A DNA stretch of 64,000 nucleotides, taken from positions 1-64,000 of the forward strand of contig DATBTT010000057.1 in the NCBI GenBank assembly GCA_036559125.1. Direction: 5' to 3'. The notes beneath the pieces were generated by a model, which made no database searches, was not told the DNA's origin, and was given only the letters and a program-made list of their open reading frames with translations. This document shows, piece after piece, positions 26,042-34,915 of this stretch; position 1 is the first letter of the stretch; each line of letters begins with the position of its first letter. Source of the stretch: JALYTZ01 sp036559125 (GTDB lineage: Bacteria > Vulcanimicrobiota > Vulcanimicrobiia > Vulcanimicrobiales > Vulcanimicrobiaceae). A program made the translations under genes and the position numbers.

Positions 26042-26514
26042 CGGCGGTGACGCGAGGTGATTAAGCCGCTGTTGAGGCCGTTAGTCGCGAGGCCGCCGTT
26101 AAACCGCGCGGATTCCACTTTGATGCAGCGGTCGACGACGACGTCCAAGCCGGCCCGGTCGGCGAGATCGATGGCTTCGCGATTGATCACGCCGTACTGG
26201 AACCAGATCGCCTTGGCGCCCACCGCAATCGCTTCCTTGACCAGCTCCAACACCTCACTCGGTTTGCGAAACACGTCGACGATGTCCGGAGCGCCTCGCC
26301 GCGCGGCATACGCGGTTAGCGACGGATACGCCGCGATGCCGTCGATCTGGGAGAGCGTTGGATTGATCGGCGTGACGTCGAGCTTCCCTTGCGTGCGCAG
26401 ATAACTGAAAACCGTGTAGCTCGGGCGTAGGGGGTTGGCGGAGGCTCCGACCATCGCCACGGTCCGGCTGCGATCGATCAGATCGCGGCGCGCCGATACG
26501 GTATCGAGTATCAT
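26038..26514 (-). CDS. CoA-binding domain protein (YccU type)
   Basis: 158 residues from ATG 26514, overlapping the metY stop by 4 nt. It begins with a Rossmann-like TVAMVGASANPLRPSYTVFSYL and continues VTPINPTLSQIDGIAAYPSL, then AIWFQYGVINREAIDLA and VVVDRCIKVE: the full pattern of the small stand-alone CoA-binding (succinyl-CoA synthetase alpha-like) family. Its biochemical role is not established. The family often neighbours O-acetylhomoserine sulfhydrylase genes, as here. Bound CoA or acyl-CoA could be relevant to the LuxE/LuxC genes that follow, but this is inference. Confidence 0.88.
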   Translation of the reverse strand: MILDTVSARRDLIDRSRTVAMVGASANPLRPSYTVFSYLRTQGKLDVTPINPTLSQIDGIAAYPSLTAYAARRGAPDIVDVFRKPSEVLELVKEAIAVGAKAIWFQYGVINREAIDLADRAGLDVVVDRCIKVESARFNGGLATNGLNSGLITSRHRR

Positions 26515-27815
26515 GCCACCGCCGTTTGCGCCGGGCACGCGGCTTTGAGGCCGTTGTCCAAGTCCCAGACGAGATCCTCGACGTCTTCGAGTCCCACCGA
26601 GAGCCGCACCGATTCGGGCGCGACGCCCGACTTGCGCATTTCGTCGTCGGTGAGTTGCGAATGGGTCGTCGATGCTGGATGAATGACCAAACTCTTCGTG
26701 TCTCCGACGTTTGCGAGATGGCTCCATAGCTCGAGGCTGTCGATGAAGCGGCGTCCGGCTTCACGTCCGCCGCGGATGCCGAAGGTGAATATGGAACCGG
26801 TGCCGCGCGGCAGGTACGTCGCGACCAGCTTGTGCTGCGGATGGTTCGCAAATCCGGGGAAGCTCACCCACTCTACTTCAGGCCGCGTCTGCAGGAACGC
26901 CGCGATCGCTTCGCCATTGCGAACGTGCTGCTGCATGCGAATGGGTAGCGTCTCCAGACCGATCATCAACAGCCACGCGTCCATCGGCGACATTTGCGCG
27001 CCCACGTCGCGCAGAACTTCGGCGCGGGCCCGCATCAAAAACGCGTACTCGCCGAAGGTCTCGGTGAAGACTTTCTTGTGATAGCCGGGGCTGGCTTCGG
27101 AAAGCAACGGAAAGCGCCCGTTGTCCCATGGGAATTTTCCGGATTCGACCAGGATGCCGCCGATCACGTTGCCGTGGCCCGATATGAATTTGGTGGCGGA
27201 ATGTACAACGATGTCCGCGCCGTGCTCGATCGGACGGCACAAGTACGGCGAGGCGAACGTGTTGTCGATTACCAGCGGCACGCCGGCGTCGTGCGCGATT
27301 TGCGCGAGTTTTGCGATATCTGCGATCGTACCCGACGGGTTGCCGATCGTCTCGGCAAAGAGCATGCGCGTGTTGGGCGTCATCGCGTCACGCAATCCGT
27401 CGAAGTCGTCCGCGGGCGCGAACGTCGTTTCGATGCCCAAGCGTTTGAGCGTTACGCTGAACTGCGTCACGCTGCCGCCGTAGATGTTCTGCGAGCTTAC
27501 GATGTGGTCGCCGGTTTGACAGAGCGAAAGCACCGTTGCCAGTTGGGCCGCCAGACCGCTGGAAAACGCGACCGCGCCGAGGCCCCCTTCCAAACTGGCG
27601 ACGCGTTCTTCAAAGGACGCGACGGTTGGATTGCTGATGCGGCTGTAGATGTGGCCGTATCCGCGCAATTGAAAGAGCTCGGCCGCTTGTTCGGTCGAGT
27701 CGAAGACAAAAGCCGCCGTCTGGTAAATCGGTGCGACGCGCGATCCGGTGGCCGGGTCGGGAGGCGTGCCCGCGTGTATCGCGCGGGTTGAAAACCCGAA
27801 TTCTCGATCCTGCAT
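26511..27815 (-). CDS. metY: O-acetylhomoserine sulfhydrylase (PLP, Cys/Met metabolism family)
   Basis: 434 residues. FSTRAIHAGTPPDPATGSR and PIYQTAAFVFDS open the family pattern; the PLP Lys is in VVHSATKFISGHGN near residue 207, and SLVIHPASTTHSQL is near the end. The length, longer than MetB/MetC, fits the O-acetylhomoserine aminocarboxypropyltransferase branch, which makes homocysteine from O-acetylhomoserine and sulfide. It is first in the minus-strand operon of six genes. Its start lies 64 bp from the chosen leuC start, so both promoters must share that short divergent spacer. I see no SAM riboswitch in so short a region. Confidence 0.93.
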   Translation of the reverse strand: MQDREFGFSTRAIHAGTPPDPATGSRVAPIYQTAAFVFDSTEQAAELFQLRGYGHIYSRISNPTVASFEERVASLEGGLGAVAFSSGLAAQLATVLSLCQTGDHIVSSQNIYGGSVTQFSVTLKRLGIETTFAPADDFDGLRDAMTPNTRMLFAETIGNPSGTIADIAKLAQIAHDAGVPLVIDNTFASPYLCRPIEHGADIVVHSATKFISGHGNVIGGILVESGKFPWDNGRFPLLSEASPGYHKKVFTETFGEYAFLMRARAEVLRDVGAQMSPMDAWLLMIGLETLPIRMQQHVRNGEAIAAFLQTRPEVEWVSFPGFANHPQHKLVATYLPRGTGSIFTFGIRGGREAGRRFIDSLELWSHLANVGDTKSLVIHPASTTHSQLTDDEMRKSGVAPESVRLSVGLEDVEDLVWDLDNGLKAACPAQTAVA

Positions 27816-27879
27816 GATGCCGGTGCTTCGACGGACTTACGAAAAGATGCTTTGGGGTCCGGCGGCGAATTACCGTTTT

Positions 27880-29163
27880 ATGGGCCAGACCTTGACCGAA
27901 AAGATCCTCGCGCGCCACGCAGGGCTCGAGCGCGTAGAACCCGGGCAGATCATCAACGCGCGAGTCGACCTCGTGCTCGCCAACGAACTCTCCGCGGCCG
28001 TCGCCATCGGCGTCATGCGCAATATCAAGGGCGCGAGCCGCGTCTTCGATAACGAAAAAATTGCGCTGGTCGAAGACCACTTCGTCCCCGCCAAAGACGC
28101 GCAGTCGGCAAAGCTCGCGAAGCTGATGAAAGACTTCGCCAAAGAGCAGAACATCAAACATTTCTTCGACGTCGGACGGGGCGGCATCGAGCACGTCGTC
28201 CTCCCCGAGGAAGGCTTGGTCGCGCCCGGAGAGTTGATCGTCGGCGGCGACTCGCACACGTGTACGTACGGCGCACTCGGCGCTTTTGCAACCGGCATGG
28301 GCTCGACCGACATCGCAGCGGCGTTCGTTTTGGGCGAAGTCTGGCTCAAAGTGCCCTCGACGATCAAAATCGTCTACAGCGGTACGCTGAGCGAGATGGT
28401 CGTCGCAAAAGATTTGATGCTCAAAACGGTCGGCATGCTCGGCATCGACGGCGCGACCTATCGCGCCATCGAATACCACGGATCGACCGTGGATGCGCTC
28501 TCGATCACCGGCCGCATCACGATGGCGAACATGGCAATCGAAGCCGGCGCCAAGAACGGCATATTCCACGCCGACGAAAAGGCCATCGCATACGTGACCG
28601 AACGCACCGATCGTCCGTTCACCGTAGAGCATTCCGACGCCAATGCGCGCTACGAGCGCGTGCTCGAAATCAACGTCGACGACCTCGAGCCGCAGGTCGC
28701 ATGCCCGCACACCCCCGACAACGTGCATCCGATCTCCGAGGTTACCCGCGACGAAATCTCGCTCGATCAGGTCTTCATCGGCTCGTGCACCAACGGGTAC
28801 ATCGAAGATCTGCGCATCGTCGCGAAGATTCTCGACGGCAAGAAGATCGCATCGAACCTTCGCGTAATCGTCAATCCCGGCTCGCAGAAAGTCTGGATGC
28901 AGGCAGCTGAAGAAGGTATTCTCACTAAGCTGGCCGCCGCGGGCTGCGCGGTCAACACGCCCGGCTGCGGCGCGTGCTTCGGCGGTCACATGGGTACGCT
29001 CGGCGACGGCGAGCGCTGCATGTCGACCACCAATCGCAACTACGTCGGCCGCATGGGTTCGCCGAAGGCCGAAGTCTATCTCGGCTCGCCCGCAACCTGC
29101 GCGGCATCCGCGCTCGCCGGCAAAATCGCCGATCCCCGCGCGCTCGATCTGGTAGGTGTGTAA
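27880..29163 (+). CDS. leuC: 3-isopropylmalate dehydratase large subunit, archaeal/homoaconitase type
   Basis: 427 residues from ATG 27880 (MGQTLTEKILARHAG), the standard start of the group; the frame is also open from ATG 27814. Iron-sulfur ligands are visible in GSCTNGYIEDLR and NTPGCGACFGGHMG. GDSHTCTYGALGAFATGMGSTDIA is the aconitase-family substrate motif. With LeuD it isomerises 2-isopropylmalate to 3-isopropylmalate in leucine synthesis. The roughly 420-residue length is that of the archaeal-type protein rather than the 466-residue enterobacterial form. leuD follows after 2 bp. No leucine attenuator leader is visible. Confidence 0.95.
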   Translation: MGQTLTEKILARHAGLERVEPGQIINARVDLVLANELSAAVAIGVMRNIKGASRVFDNEKIALVEDHFVPAKDAQSAKLAKLMKDFAKEQNIKHFFDVGRGGIEHVVLPEEGLVAPGELIVGGDSHTCTYGALGAFATGMGSTDIAAAFVLGEVWLKVPSTIKIVYSGTLSEMVVAKDLMLKTVGMLGIDGATYRAIEYHGSTVDALSITGRITMANMAIEAGAKNGIFHADEKAIAYVTERTDRPFTVEHSDANARYERVLEINVDDLEPQVACPHTPDNVHPISEVTRDEISLDQVFIGSCTNGYIEDLRIVAKILDGKKIASNLRVIVNPGSQKVWMQAAEEGILTKLAAAGCAVNTPGCGACFGGHMGTLGDGERCMSTTNRNYVGRMGSPKAEVYLGSPATCAASALAGKIADPRALDLVGV

Positions 29164-29165
29164 CT

Positions 29166-29684
29166 ATGGAAAAGCAACTGCGCGGCCGCGCCCATAAGTA
29201 CGGTAAAAACGTCGATACCGACGTGATCATTCCGGGCAAATACTGCAACATCATCGACACGGTTGAATTGGGTAAGCACGCGCTCGAGGGCATCGACCCT
29301 GAGTACACGAGCAAGATGAAACCCGGCGACATCATCGTTGCCGACACGAACTTCGGTTGTGGTTCGAGCCGGGAAGTCGCTCCCATTGCGATCAAAGGTT
29401 CGGGGACGTCGGCCGTCATCGCGAAGAGTTTCGCTCGTATTTTTTATCGCAACTCGCTCAACATCGGCTTGCCGATCTTCGAGTCGGCCGAAGCCGTGGA
29501 CGGCATCGCACCCGGCGATGAAGTCGAACTCGAACCCGCAACCGGCGTCATTCGCAACCTGACCAAAGGCACGACGTTTCAAGCCGCTGCCTTTCCACCG
29601 TTCATGCAGTCCCTCATCGAAGCCGGCGGCCTCCAACCCTACGTCGAACGCCGCCTAGCCGAAATGTCCGCGTCTACAAACTGA
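29166..29684 (+). CDS. leuD: 3-isopropylmalate dehydratase small subunit, archaeal type
   Basis: 172 residues from ATG 29166, 2 bp after leuC. RGRAHKYGKNVDTDVIIPGKY near the N-terminus and DTNFGCGSSREVAPIAIK are the swivelling-domain signatures of LeuD/aconitase small subunits; ARIFYRNSLNIGLPI completes them. It joins LeuC to form the isopropylmalate isomerase. The reading frame ends just before a large tandem array that starts about 6 bp after the stop. Confidence 0.95.
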   Translation: MEKQLRGRAHKYGKNVDTDVIIPGKYCNIIDTVELGKHALEGIDPEYTSKMKPGDIIVADTNFGCGSSREVAPIAIKGSGTSAVIAKSFARIFYRNSLNIGLPIFESAEAVDGIAPGDEVELEPATGVIRNLTKGTTFQAAAFPPFMQSLIEAGGLQPYVERRLAEMSASTN

Positions 29685-29689
29685 GCGAA

Positions 29690-30120
29690 GCGCGACGTGC
29701 TTCGACAGGCTCAGCATGACGGGGACCAATCCTTGTGAATCTATCGAATGGCGCGACATGCTTCGACAGGCTCAGCATGACGGGGGACCAGTCCTCGTAA
29801 ATCTATCGATGGCGCGACATGCTTCGACAGGCTCAGCATGACGGGGACCAGTCATTGCGGGCCTAACGAATGGCGCGACATGCTTCGACAGGCTCAGCAT
29901 GATGGGGGACCAGTCCTTGTAAATCTATCGAATGGCGCGACATGCTTCGACAGGCTCAGCATGACGGGGACCAGTCCTTGTGAATCTATCGAATGGCGCG
30001 ACGTGCTTCGACAGGCTCAGCATGACGGGGGACCAGTCCTTGTAAATCTATCGAATGGCGCGACGTGCTTCGACAGGCTCAGCATGACGGGGACCAATCC
30101 TTGGGAACCGGTCGAAAATC
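29690..30120 (+). repeat. Minisatellite: seven 61-62 bp units each carrying a plus-orientation dispersed element
   Basis: Element cores lie at 29699, 29760, 29821, 29882, 29944, 30005 and 30067 (each 22 bp, GCTTCGACAGGCTCAGCATG plus AC). They are separated by about 40 bp of near-identical filler (GGGGACCAGTCCTTGTRAAT followed by CTATCGAATGGCGCGAC). This fills nearly all of the 484-bp space between leuD and the next gene; apart from the array and the inverted copy after it I see nothing else there. An open frame of 119 codons through it is a repeat artefact. Confidence 0.95.
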
Positions 30121-30123
30121 CCC

Positions 30124-30146
30124 GTCACCCTGAGCCTGTCGAAGGG
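30124..30146 (-). repeat. Dispersed element, minus orientation, closing the array
   Basis: GTCACCCTGAGCCTGTCGAA plus GGG. The only inverted copy at this junction; it lies 22 bp from the stop of the minus-strand gene and opposes all seven plus copies. Confidence 0.92.
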
Positions 30147-30168
30147 CGGCCTTGCGAAAGGCTAGGGT

Positions 30169-30768
30169 TTAAGGGCCGAGACCCGGGTTGGGGCTGATGT
30201 TGTCGATCCATTTGTATTTGGGACGGTAGGTAGCGGTAAATGCTACGTTCTCTTTGGACGTTTGCATCATGCCCAACATGTCGGTCGTGCCGTCGAGGCT
30301 GCCGGCGAACGTCGTCGTCGTGCCGTCCGGCATCGAAACGACTACTCGTATGTCCTTACCGCTGAGCGAACCGGCGAGTGGGTACTTCTTGCCGTTTGAA
30401 TCGAGGTACTGGCCGGTAAGGATCGTTTGTTTCTGCGCGAGCTTGAAATGCGTGTACGTCGTGTTCGAATCGCGCTGGATTTGGACTTCCCACACGCCCG
30501 AAATGCCGATGCGGTTCGGGTCGCTCTCATTCTTCGGAGGCGCGGGCGTCGCCGTGCCTTGGGAAATCGGAATCGTCAACGTCGACGATGTGGGGGTCGG
30601 TAACGTGCCCGGCGCAACCGGGGCAGGCGTGCCCGACGCATTCGGTTGCTCCGGAGGCAGCGACGGCACGCTCAACGGCGGCGGAGACGGCGGCGGCGTT
30701 GCGGGACCGGCGCCGATCGCACCGGCAGCCAGCGCCAGCAACGAAAAGCTAGTGAGAAAACGCTTCAC
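30169..30768 (-). CDS. Secreted proline-rich protein of unknown function
   Basis: 199 residues. The N-terminus MKRFLTSFSLLALAAGAIGAG is a signal peptide, then about 65 residues rich in Pro, Ser and Thr form a linker. The C-terminal 105 residues are a small domain starting GISGVWEVQIQRDSNTTYTHF with alternating beta-strand pattern (TILTGQYLDSNGKKYPLAGS, DIRVVVSMPDGTTTTFAGSL). It resembles lipocalin-like small beta proteins of the type that bind or sense in the envelope, but I cannot name a family. A second secreted gene lies 63 bp upstream on the same strand. Confidence 0.68.
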   Translation of the reverse strand: MKRFLTSFSLLALAAGAIGAGPATPPPSPPPLSVPSLPPEQPNASGTPAPVAPGTLPTPTSSTLTIPISQGTATPAPPKNESDPNRIGISGVWEVQIQRDSNTTYTHFKLAQKQTILTGQYLDSNGKKYPLAGSLSGKDIRVVVSMPDGTTTTFAGSLDGTTDMLGMMQTSKENVAFTATYRPKYKWIDNISPNPGLGP

Positions 30769-30831
30769 GGTTGTGGTGTTACTCCTTCAAGAATGCCATA
30801 GGCTTCGCGTCGGGGTGCGCATCTTCCGGTC

Positions 30832-31356
30832 TTACTCCGGCGTCGGTTGCGGCGAAGGACTCGATTCGGGCGTCAACATGCGCGGTTCGTTCGGCAGCAA
30901 GCCGCGGTGCGGCGTCACTATCGCGGTGCCGGTAGCGGCCTCAATTGCGCGAACGTCGTTCGCAAGAGCGACGGTTCGCGCATCGGCGCCGGGGCAGCTG
31001 AGATCCGGGGACGTCCACCCATGCCACATCACGTTTATGCGATAGCCGAACGACGCGCTCTTCATGCAGGTCTCGCCGGTCGCGCGAGCGTCTCGCGCGA
31101 TCTTGAGGTCGCGCATGAAACGTTGCGCGAGGGCGGGTCCGACGGTGGCTCGTCGCGGGGAGCCGGCGACCGACCCGAGCCGATTCGAAGCAACAGCGCT
31201 GGCGTTTCCGTCGGACCACACTTTTAGCGTGTAACCCGTCGCGTTGGTTGAACCGCTATTTTGAATGACCGCACCGTCTCGCGTGAAAGCCGCAAGCGCG
31301 GGAGACGCAAGTGCGAAGAAGGCGAGCGCCCCAAGCGCGGTGATCGTGATCTTCAT
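30832..31356 (-). CDS. Secreted hypothetical protein
   Basis: 174 residues with a clean signal peptide (MKITITALGALAFFALASPALA). The mature part has two cysteines (ETCMKSA and LSCPGAD) that could form a disulfide and a C-terminal Pro/Ser tail. It contains NSGSTNATGYTLKVWSDGN and a short basic segment (FMRDLKIARDARA). No family recognised. Divergent from the lipoprotein gene at 31482, with about 125 bp between them for promoters. Confidence 0.6.
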   Translation of the reverse strand: MKITITALGALAFFALASPALAAFTRDGAVIQNSGSTNATGYTLKVWSDGNASAVASNRLGSVAGSPRRATVGPALAQRFMRDLKIARDARATGETCMKSASFGYRINVMWHGWTSPDLSCPGADARTVALANDVRAIEAATGTAIVTPHRGLLPNEPRMLTPESSPSPQPTPE

Positions 31357-31481
31357 CTATCGTTTTAACGGGACTGCGCGCCCGGACGTTTCAAAGCCGG
31401 CGCACGCTTGCTCTGAAAAGACTTTTGTCGGCTCACGCGAACCCACGACTCAAATTTCTAGTCGCTTACCGGGGAGCACTT

Positions 31482-32870
31482 GTGAAAACGCGATTTCTAC
31501 ATCTCGGGCTTGCCGCCTTAGCGGCGAGTCTCGTCGCCTGTGGAGGCGGCGGATCATCGAGCGGAGGCGGGCCGATTCCTCCGTCCTCGCCGACACCCTC
31601 GCCTACGCCGGCGTTCTTTTCCCAACACCCCGCCAATGGTGGCGATGCGTTCGCGTTCGCAGGCACGCTGCGCCTTCAGAACGCATACGCGTATCCCGCC
31701 GGTTCGCCGTTACCGTCTACGGACACGACGGCTCAAGTGCAACAACAGACGACCGTTTCGAGGAGCGGCGCGCTCACGTCGAACTTTCACACCGTTGAAA
31801 ACGACGCGTACTCCTTGCGGACGTCGACGACTACGAGCGATGCGCTCTATTCGTTCGTGCCGGCCGGCGCCGGATTCAATTTCGTGCTCGACAGTTTGAA
31901 CGCGAGCGATTCGAACGCGCCGACTGCGGATACGTATCAATACGCGTACGCAACGCCCATGGTTCTGGACGAATTGCCGGAAACCAACGGCGCGGTGTGG
32001 TCCAACTCCGGCGCGGTGACGATTACCGAGAAAGACGCCGACGGAACGACCGCAACGCGCATCTACAAAGCCGACGGTTCGTATACCGAAGCGCAGAATC
32101 AACCCGGCGGCCAAGTCGCGAATATTGCCGAAAACGCCGACGGGGGCGGGAGCTACGGCGGATCGTATCTGTTTACCGGGACGCTCGCATCGCTAACGTT
32201 TAGCGCCCCGTCGCCGGTGCCGTCCGCGCCGCCGCAAATCACCATCGCGTTGAACTTTCCTCCGGCGCCGACGCCGGATCCGAGCGCATCGCCGGGCGTT
32301 CCGACACCGAGCCCCGCGCCGACGCCGCAAACGCTGAAGCTGTCGACCTGGTACGGATCGGCGCCCACGTTATACGCCGAGAGCGATACGGTCGCTACCG
32401 GTGTTGCTTTCCCGGCAACGTGCTCGGTGCCGAGCGGCTACGGTACGAACGGAGCCGACGTGAAGCAAACGATCGATAAAATCGACACGATCCTCGGCTA
32501 TAAAGATCACACGGTCACCGACAGCTACGTCGTGCAAGGTTTCGGGCCGGTCTGCGTTCTCATGGCCGATACGCAAACCAACTACTACGACTATTTGAAC
32601 GACACGCAGTTCTCGTTTGTGTTCAGCCACACGCCGATCTCGACTTCGACGATTTCCGAGACGCTGACGTTGCAACCCGGCGCGACGATTAGAAGCGCAG
32701 GACGCAAGGCGCAATCGTCCGCCGGCGCGATATCCTTGCAGACGTTCGCAGCCGGACGCGCTCGATTCGCAAATGCGATAGAACGCGAACGGCATAACCG
32801 CGTCCGCGCACTAACGCGCTACTTCAAGCGCGCCGTGCAAGCCAGAGCGAAAGGGAGCAACGTGCGATGA
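31482..32870 (+). CDS. Lipoprotein of unknown function with Pro-rich linkers
   Basis: 462 residues from GTG 31482, with GGGGAG 5 nt in front. Lipobox SLVAC at residues 17-21, followed by a glycine-serine run and a Pro-Ser-Thr linker; a second Pro-rich linker (about 265-295) splits the mature chain into two beta-rich domains. Two Cys in the C-terminal domain (ATCSVPSGYG and GPVCVLMAD) may pair. No catalytic motif is visible. The 4-nt ATGA overlap with the sedolisin gene implies joint translation, so it may be a partner, inhibitor or surface anchor for that protease. Confidence 0.72.
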   Translation: MKTRFLHLGLAALAASLVACGGGGSSSGGGPIPPSSPTPSPTPAFFSQHPANGGDAFAFAGTLRLQNAYAYPAGSPLPSTDTTAQVQQQTTVSRSGALTSNFHTVENDAYSLRTSTTTSDALYSFVPAGAGFNFVLDSLNASDSNAPTADTYQYAYATPMVLDELPETNGAVWSNSGAVTITEKDADGTTATRIYKADGSYTEAQNQPGGQVANIAENADGGGSYGGSYLFTGTLASLTFSAPSPVPSAPPQITIALNFPPAPTPDPSASPGVPTPSPAPTPQTLKLSTWYGSAPTLYAESDTVATGVAFPATCSVPSGYGTNGADVKQTIDKIDTILGYKDHTVTDSYVVQGFGPVCVLMADTQTNYYDYLNDTQFSFVFSHTPISTSTISETLTLQPGATIRSAGRKAQSSAGAISLQTFAAGRARFANAIERERHNRVRALTRYFKRAVQARAKGSNVR

Positions 32871-34909
32871 CGAACGTCAATAAACGGTACCTCGGCGCCG
32901 CGCTCGTCGCGTGTTTGAGCCTGGCGGCATGCGGCGGTGGTGGTAGCGGCTCGTCGGTACCCAATGCGCCGGCACAACCGGCCACGCTCAAACCCTACAC
33001 CGGCCCGGCGGCCCTCGCGGCCTTTACGTGGGGTAAGAGCTACCTCGCGCAGTCGCAATACGTCGGGCCTGCATCCGGTGCGACGCTTGCGGTCAACGTT
33101 TCGGTAGCCATGCGCGACGAGCCGGGATTGCTCGCATACGCGCAACAGGTGAGCGACCCGCATTCGGGTCTCTACCGGCGTTTTTTGACGCCGCTGGAGA
33201 TCGGCGAACGATTCGGCGCCTCGCAGAGCGACTATGCGAAAGTGGCCGATTATTTCCACGGGTACGGACTCTCCGTCGGGGGGTGGCCGCAACGCGAAGT
33301 ACTCGCCGTCGCCGGATCGCAAGCGAATATGGAGAAGGCCTTTGGGACGACGTTTGGCGTGTACAGACGCGCGCGTGAAACGTTTGTTGCGCCCGTAGAA
33401 CAACCGCACTTCACGCAGGCGTTACCGGTGACCGGCGTGACCCACCTAGTCGGTGCGACCATTGCTAAAACGCATTTGATCCGCGGTTCGGCAGCGTCGT
33501 TTCTCGGTCTCTCGGCCTCGCAAATCGCAAATGGGTTCGACTACTCCGGCGCATATGCGGCCGGTTACGACGGTACCGGGATACGTATCGGCATCGTGGG
33601 CACGGGCGGCATTTCAACCGATCCGTCCAAAGGCGACGTAAAAGTCTACGGCGCGTTGTTCAAAACGCGCGTGGCCGCGGTAACGCTCGTTCCGGCGAGT
33701 CCGCAACCTGCTTCGACGCCCAACGGCGGCACCGGTACCGGCGTTTTCGATGCGCACCCGAGCGGACTTGCAACGCCGCCGCCGGTTACCGACGCGTTGT
33801 GCACGGGCGGAACCGCGCAAACGCCGACCGCGACGTGCAATCCCGAAGACGGCGAAGCCCAGCTCGACACGGAGCAAACCGCGAGCCTTGCGCCCGGAGC
33901 CGGCGTGCTGTTCTACCTCGCGTATAATCCGGCAGATAAATCGTCGTGTGCGAGCATTCCCGGCGGCGTGGCCGCCTGCACGGGTTTGCAAGGCCTGGCG
34001 CTTGCCGACGACGAGATCCAGCAGGCGATTGCGGACAATGCCGCCGACGTATTGACGCTGAGCTTCGGCCAGGGTGAAACCGACGCCGAGGCCGGGGGCT
34101 TCTTTGATGCCTCGGGCAGCGGCCCCGGACCGACGGAGTTTGCCTCCCTGGTCACCGAAGGTATCGCCGTGTTCGCCTCCTCGGGCGACACCGGCGCCGA
34201 AGAATGTACCGACCCGAACACCGGAGCGCCCGTCCTTACGCCGTGTCCGACCTATCCGGGCGGAGATCCGTCGGTGGTTTCGGTCGGCGGCGTAAATGCG
34301 CCGTTCGACAATACCGGAAAACTGATCGGCCAAATCGCGGCCTGGGGCGATCAAACAACCGGTGGCGGCGACGGAACGTTCGCAAACAACATCGGTTCGG
34401 GCGGCGGCGTCTCGACGATCTTCCACGCGCCGCCGTGGCAAGCGGCCGCGCTCGGGGTCTCGATGCGCGAGCAACCCGACATCTCGCTGCTGGGAGATCC
34501 CGCGACCGGAGCGGCGCTGGTGCTCAACGCGCCGTTCGGGCTGGCCGTATTCCCCGTCGGAGGTACCAGCGTGTCGGCCCCGGAGGCCGCCGCACAGTGG
34601 GCGCTGGTTCTCGAAGCATGCTCGAAGAGCGCAGTCTGCGCGAAGGCCGCCGGAGCCCACCCGTATCGTCTCGGAAATCCGGCACCACTGCTCTATCCCT
34701 TGTATATGACGTCGGGGAAATCGCCGGATACGTACGCGAGCACGTTCTACGACGTGCTGTATGGGACGAACCAGGCGGTTCCAACTCCACACGCGACGCC
34801 GCTGCCTGGCTGCTGCGCGTCGGGCAAAGGCTACGACACGGTGACCGGACTCGGCGTGCCCTTCACCGGCCACCTCATTAAGGCAGTCACCGGCCAGGCG
34901 GCGCAGTAG
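32867..34909 (+). CDS. S53 sedolisin (kumamolisin-like) peptidase, lipoprotein with prodomain
   Basis: 680 residues. The signal peptide ends in a lipobox (LSLAAC, Cys about 22) and glycine-serine linker. Residues about 70-215 are the Pro-kumamolisin activation domain (SDPHSGLYRRFLTPLEIGERFG). The catalytic residues of the serine-carboxyl family are present: Glu330 and Asp334 (GEAQLDTEQ) and Ser568 (GGTSVSAPEAA, here Gly-Gly-Thr-Ser rather than Ser-Gly-Thr-Ser). Such enzymes are active at acid pH outside the cell. Together with the S8 lipoprotein at 19.7 kb it suggests surface protein degradation. It is followed by a long perfect inverted repeat. Confidence 0.93.
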   Translation: MTNVNKRYLGAALVACLSLAACGGGGSGSSVPNAPAQPATLKPYTGPAALAAFTWGKSYLAQSQYVGPASGATLAVNVSVAMRDEPGLLAYAQQVSDPHSGLYRRFLTPLEIGERFGASQSDYAKVADYFHGYGLSVGGWPQREVLAVAGSQANMEKAFGTTFGVYRRARETFVAPVEQPHFTQALPVTGVTHLVGATIAKTHLIRGSAASFLGLSASQIANGFDYSGAYAAGYDGTGIRIGIVGTGGISTDPSKGDVKVYGALFKTRVAAVTLVPASPQPASTPNGGTGTGVFDAHPSGLATPPPVTDALCTGGTAQTPTATCNPEDGEAQLDTEQTASLAPGAGVLFYLAYNPADKSSCASIPGGVAACTGLQGLALADDEIQQAIADNAADVLTLSFGQGETDAEAGGFFDASGSGPGPTEFASLVTEGIAVFASSGDTGAEECTDPNTGAPVLTPCPTYPGGDPSVVSVGGVNAPFDNTGKLIGQIAAWGDQTTGGGDGTFANNIGSGGGVSTIFHAPPWQAAALGVSMREQPDISLLGDPATGAALVLNAPFGLAVFPVGGTSVSAPEAAAQWALVLEACSKSAVCAKAAGAHPYRLGNPAPLLYPLYMTSGKSPDTYASTFYDVLYGTNQAVPTPHATPLPGCCASGKGYDTVTGLGVPFTGHLIKAVTGQAAQ

Positions 34910-34915
34910 GCGCAT

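Noticed and set aside
27815..27879. SAM or T-box riboswitch before metY or leuC
   Set aside because: The divergent spacer is only 64 bp and shows no fold large enough for either class.
29690..30120. Regular array resembling CRISPR
   Set aside because: Units are 61-62 bp and nearly identical along their whole length, so there are no unique spacers, and no cas genes are near.
33614..34915. 433-codon minus-strand open frame opposite the sedolisin gene
   Set aside because: Same antisense effect; no motif, and the plus-strand protease is complete.
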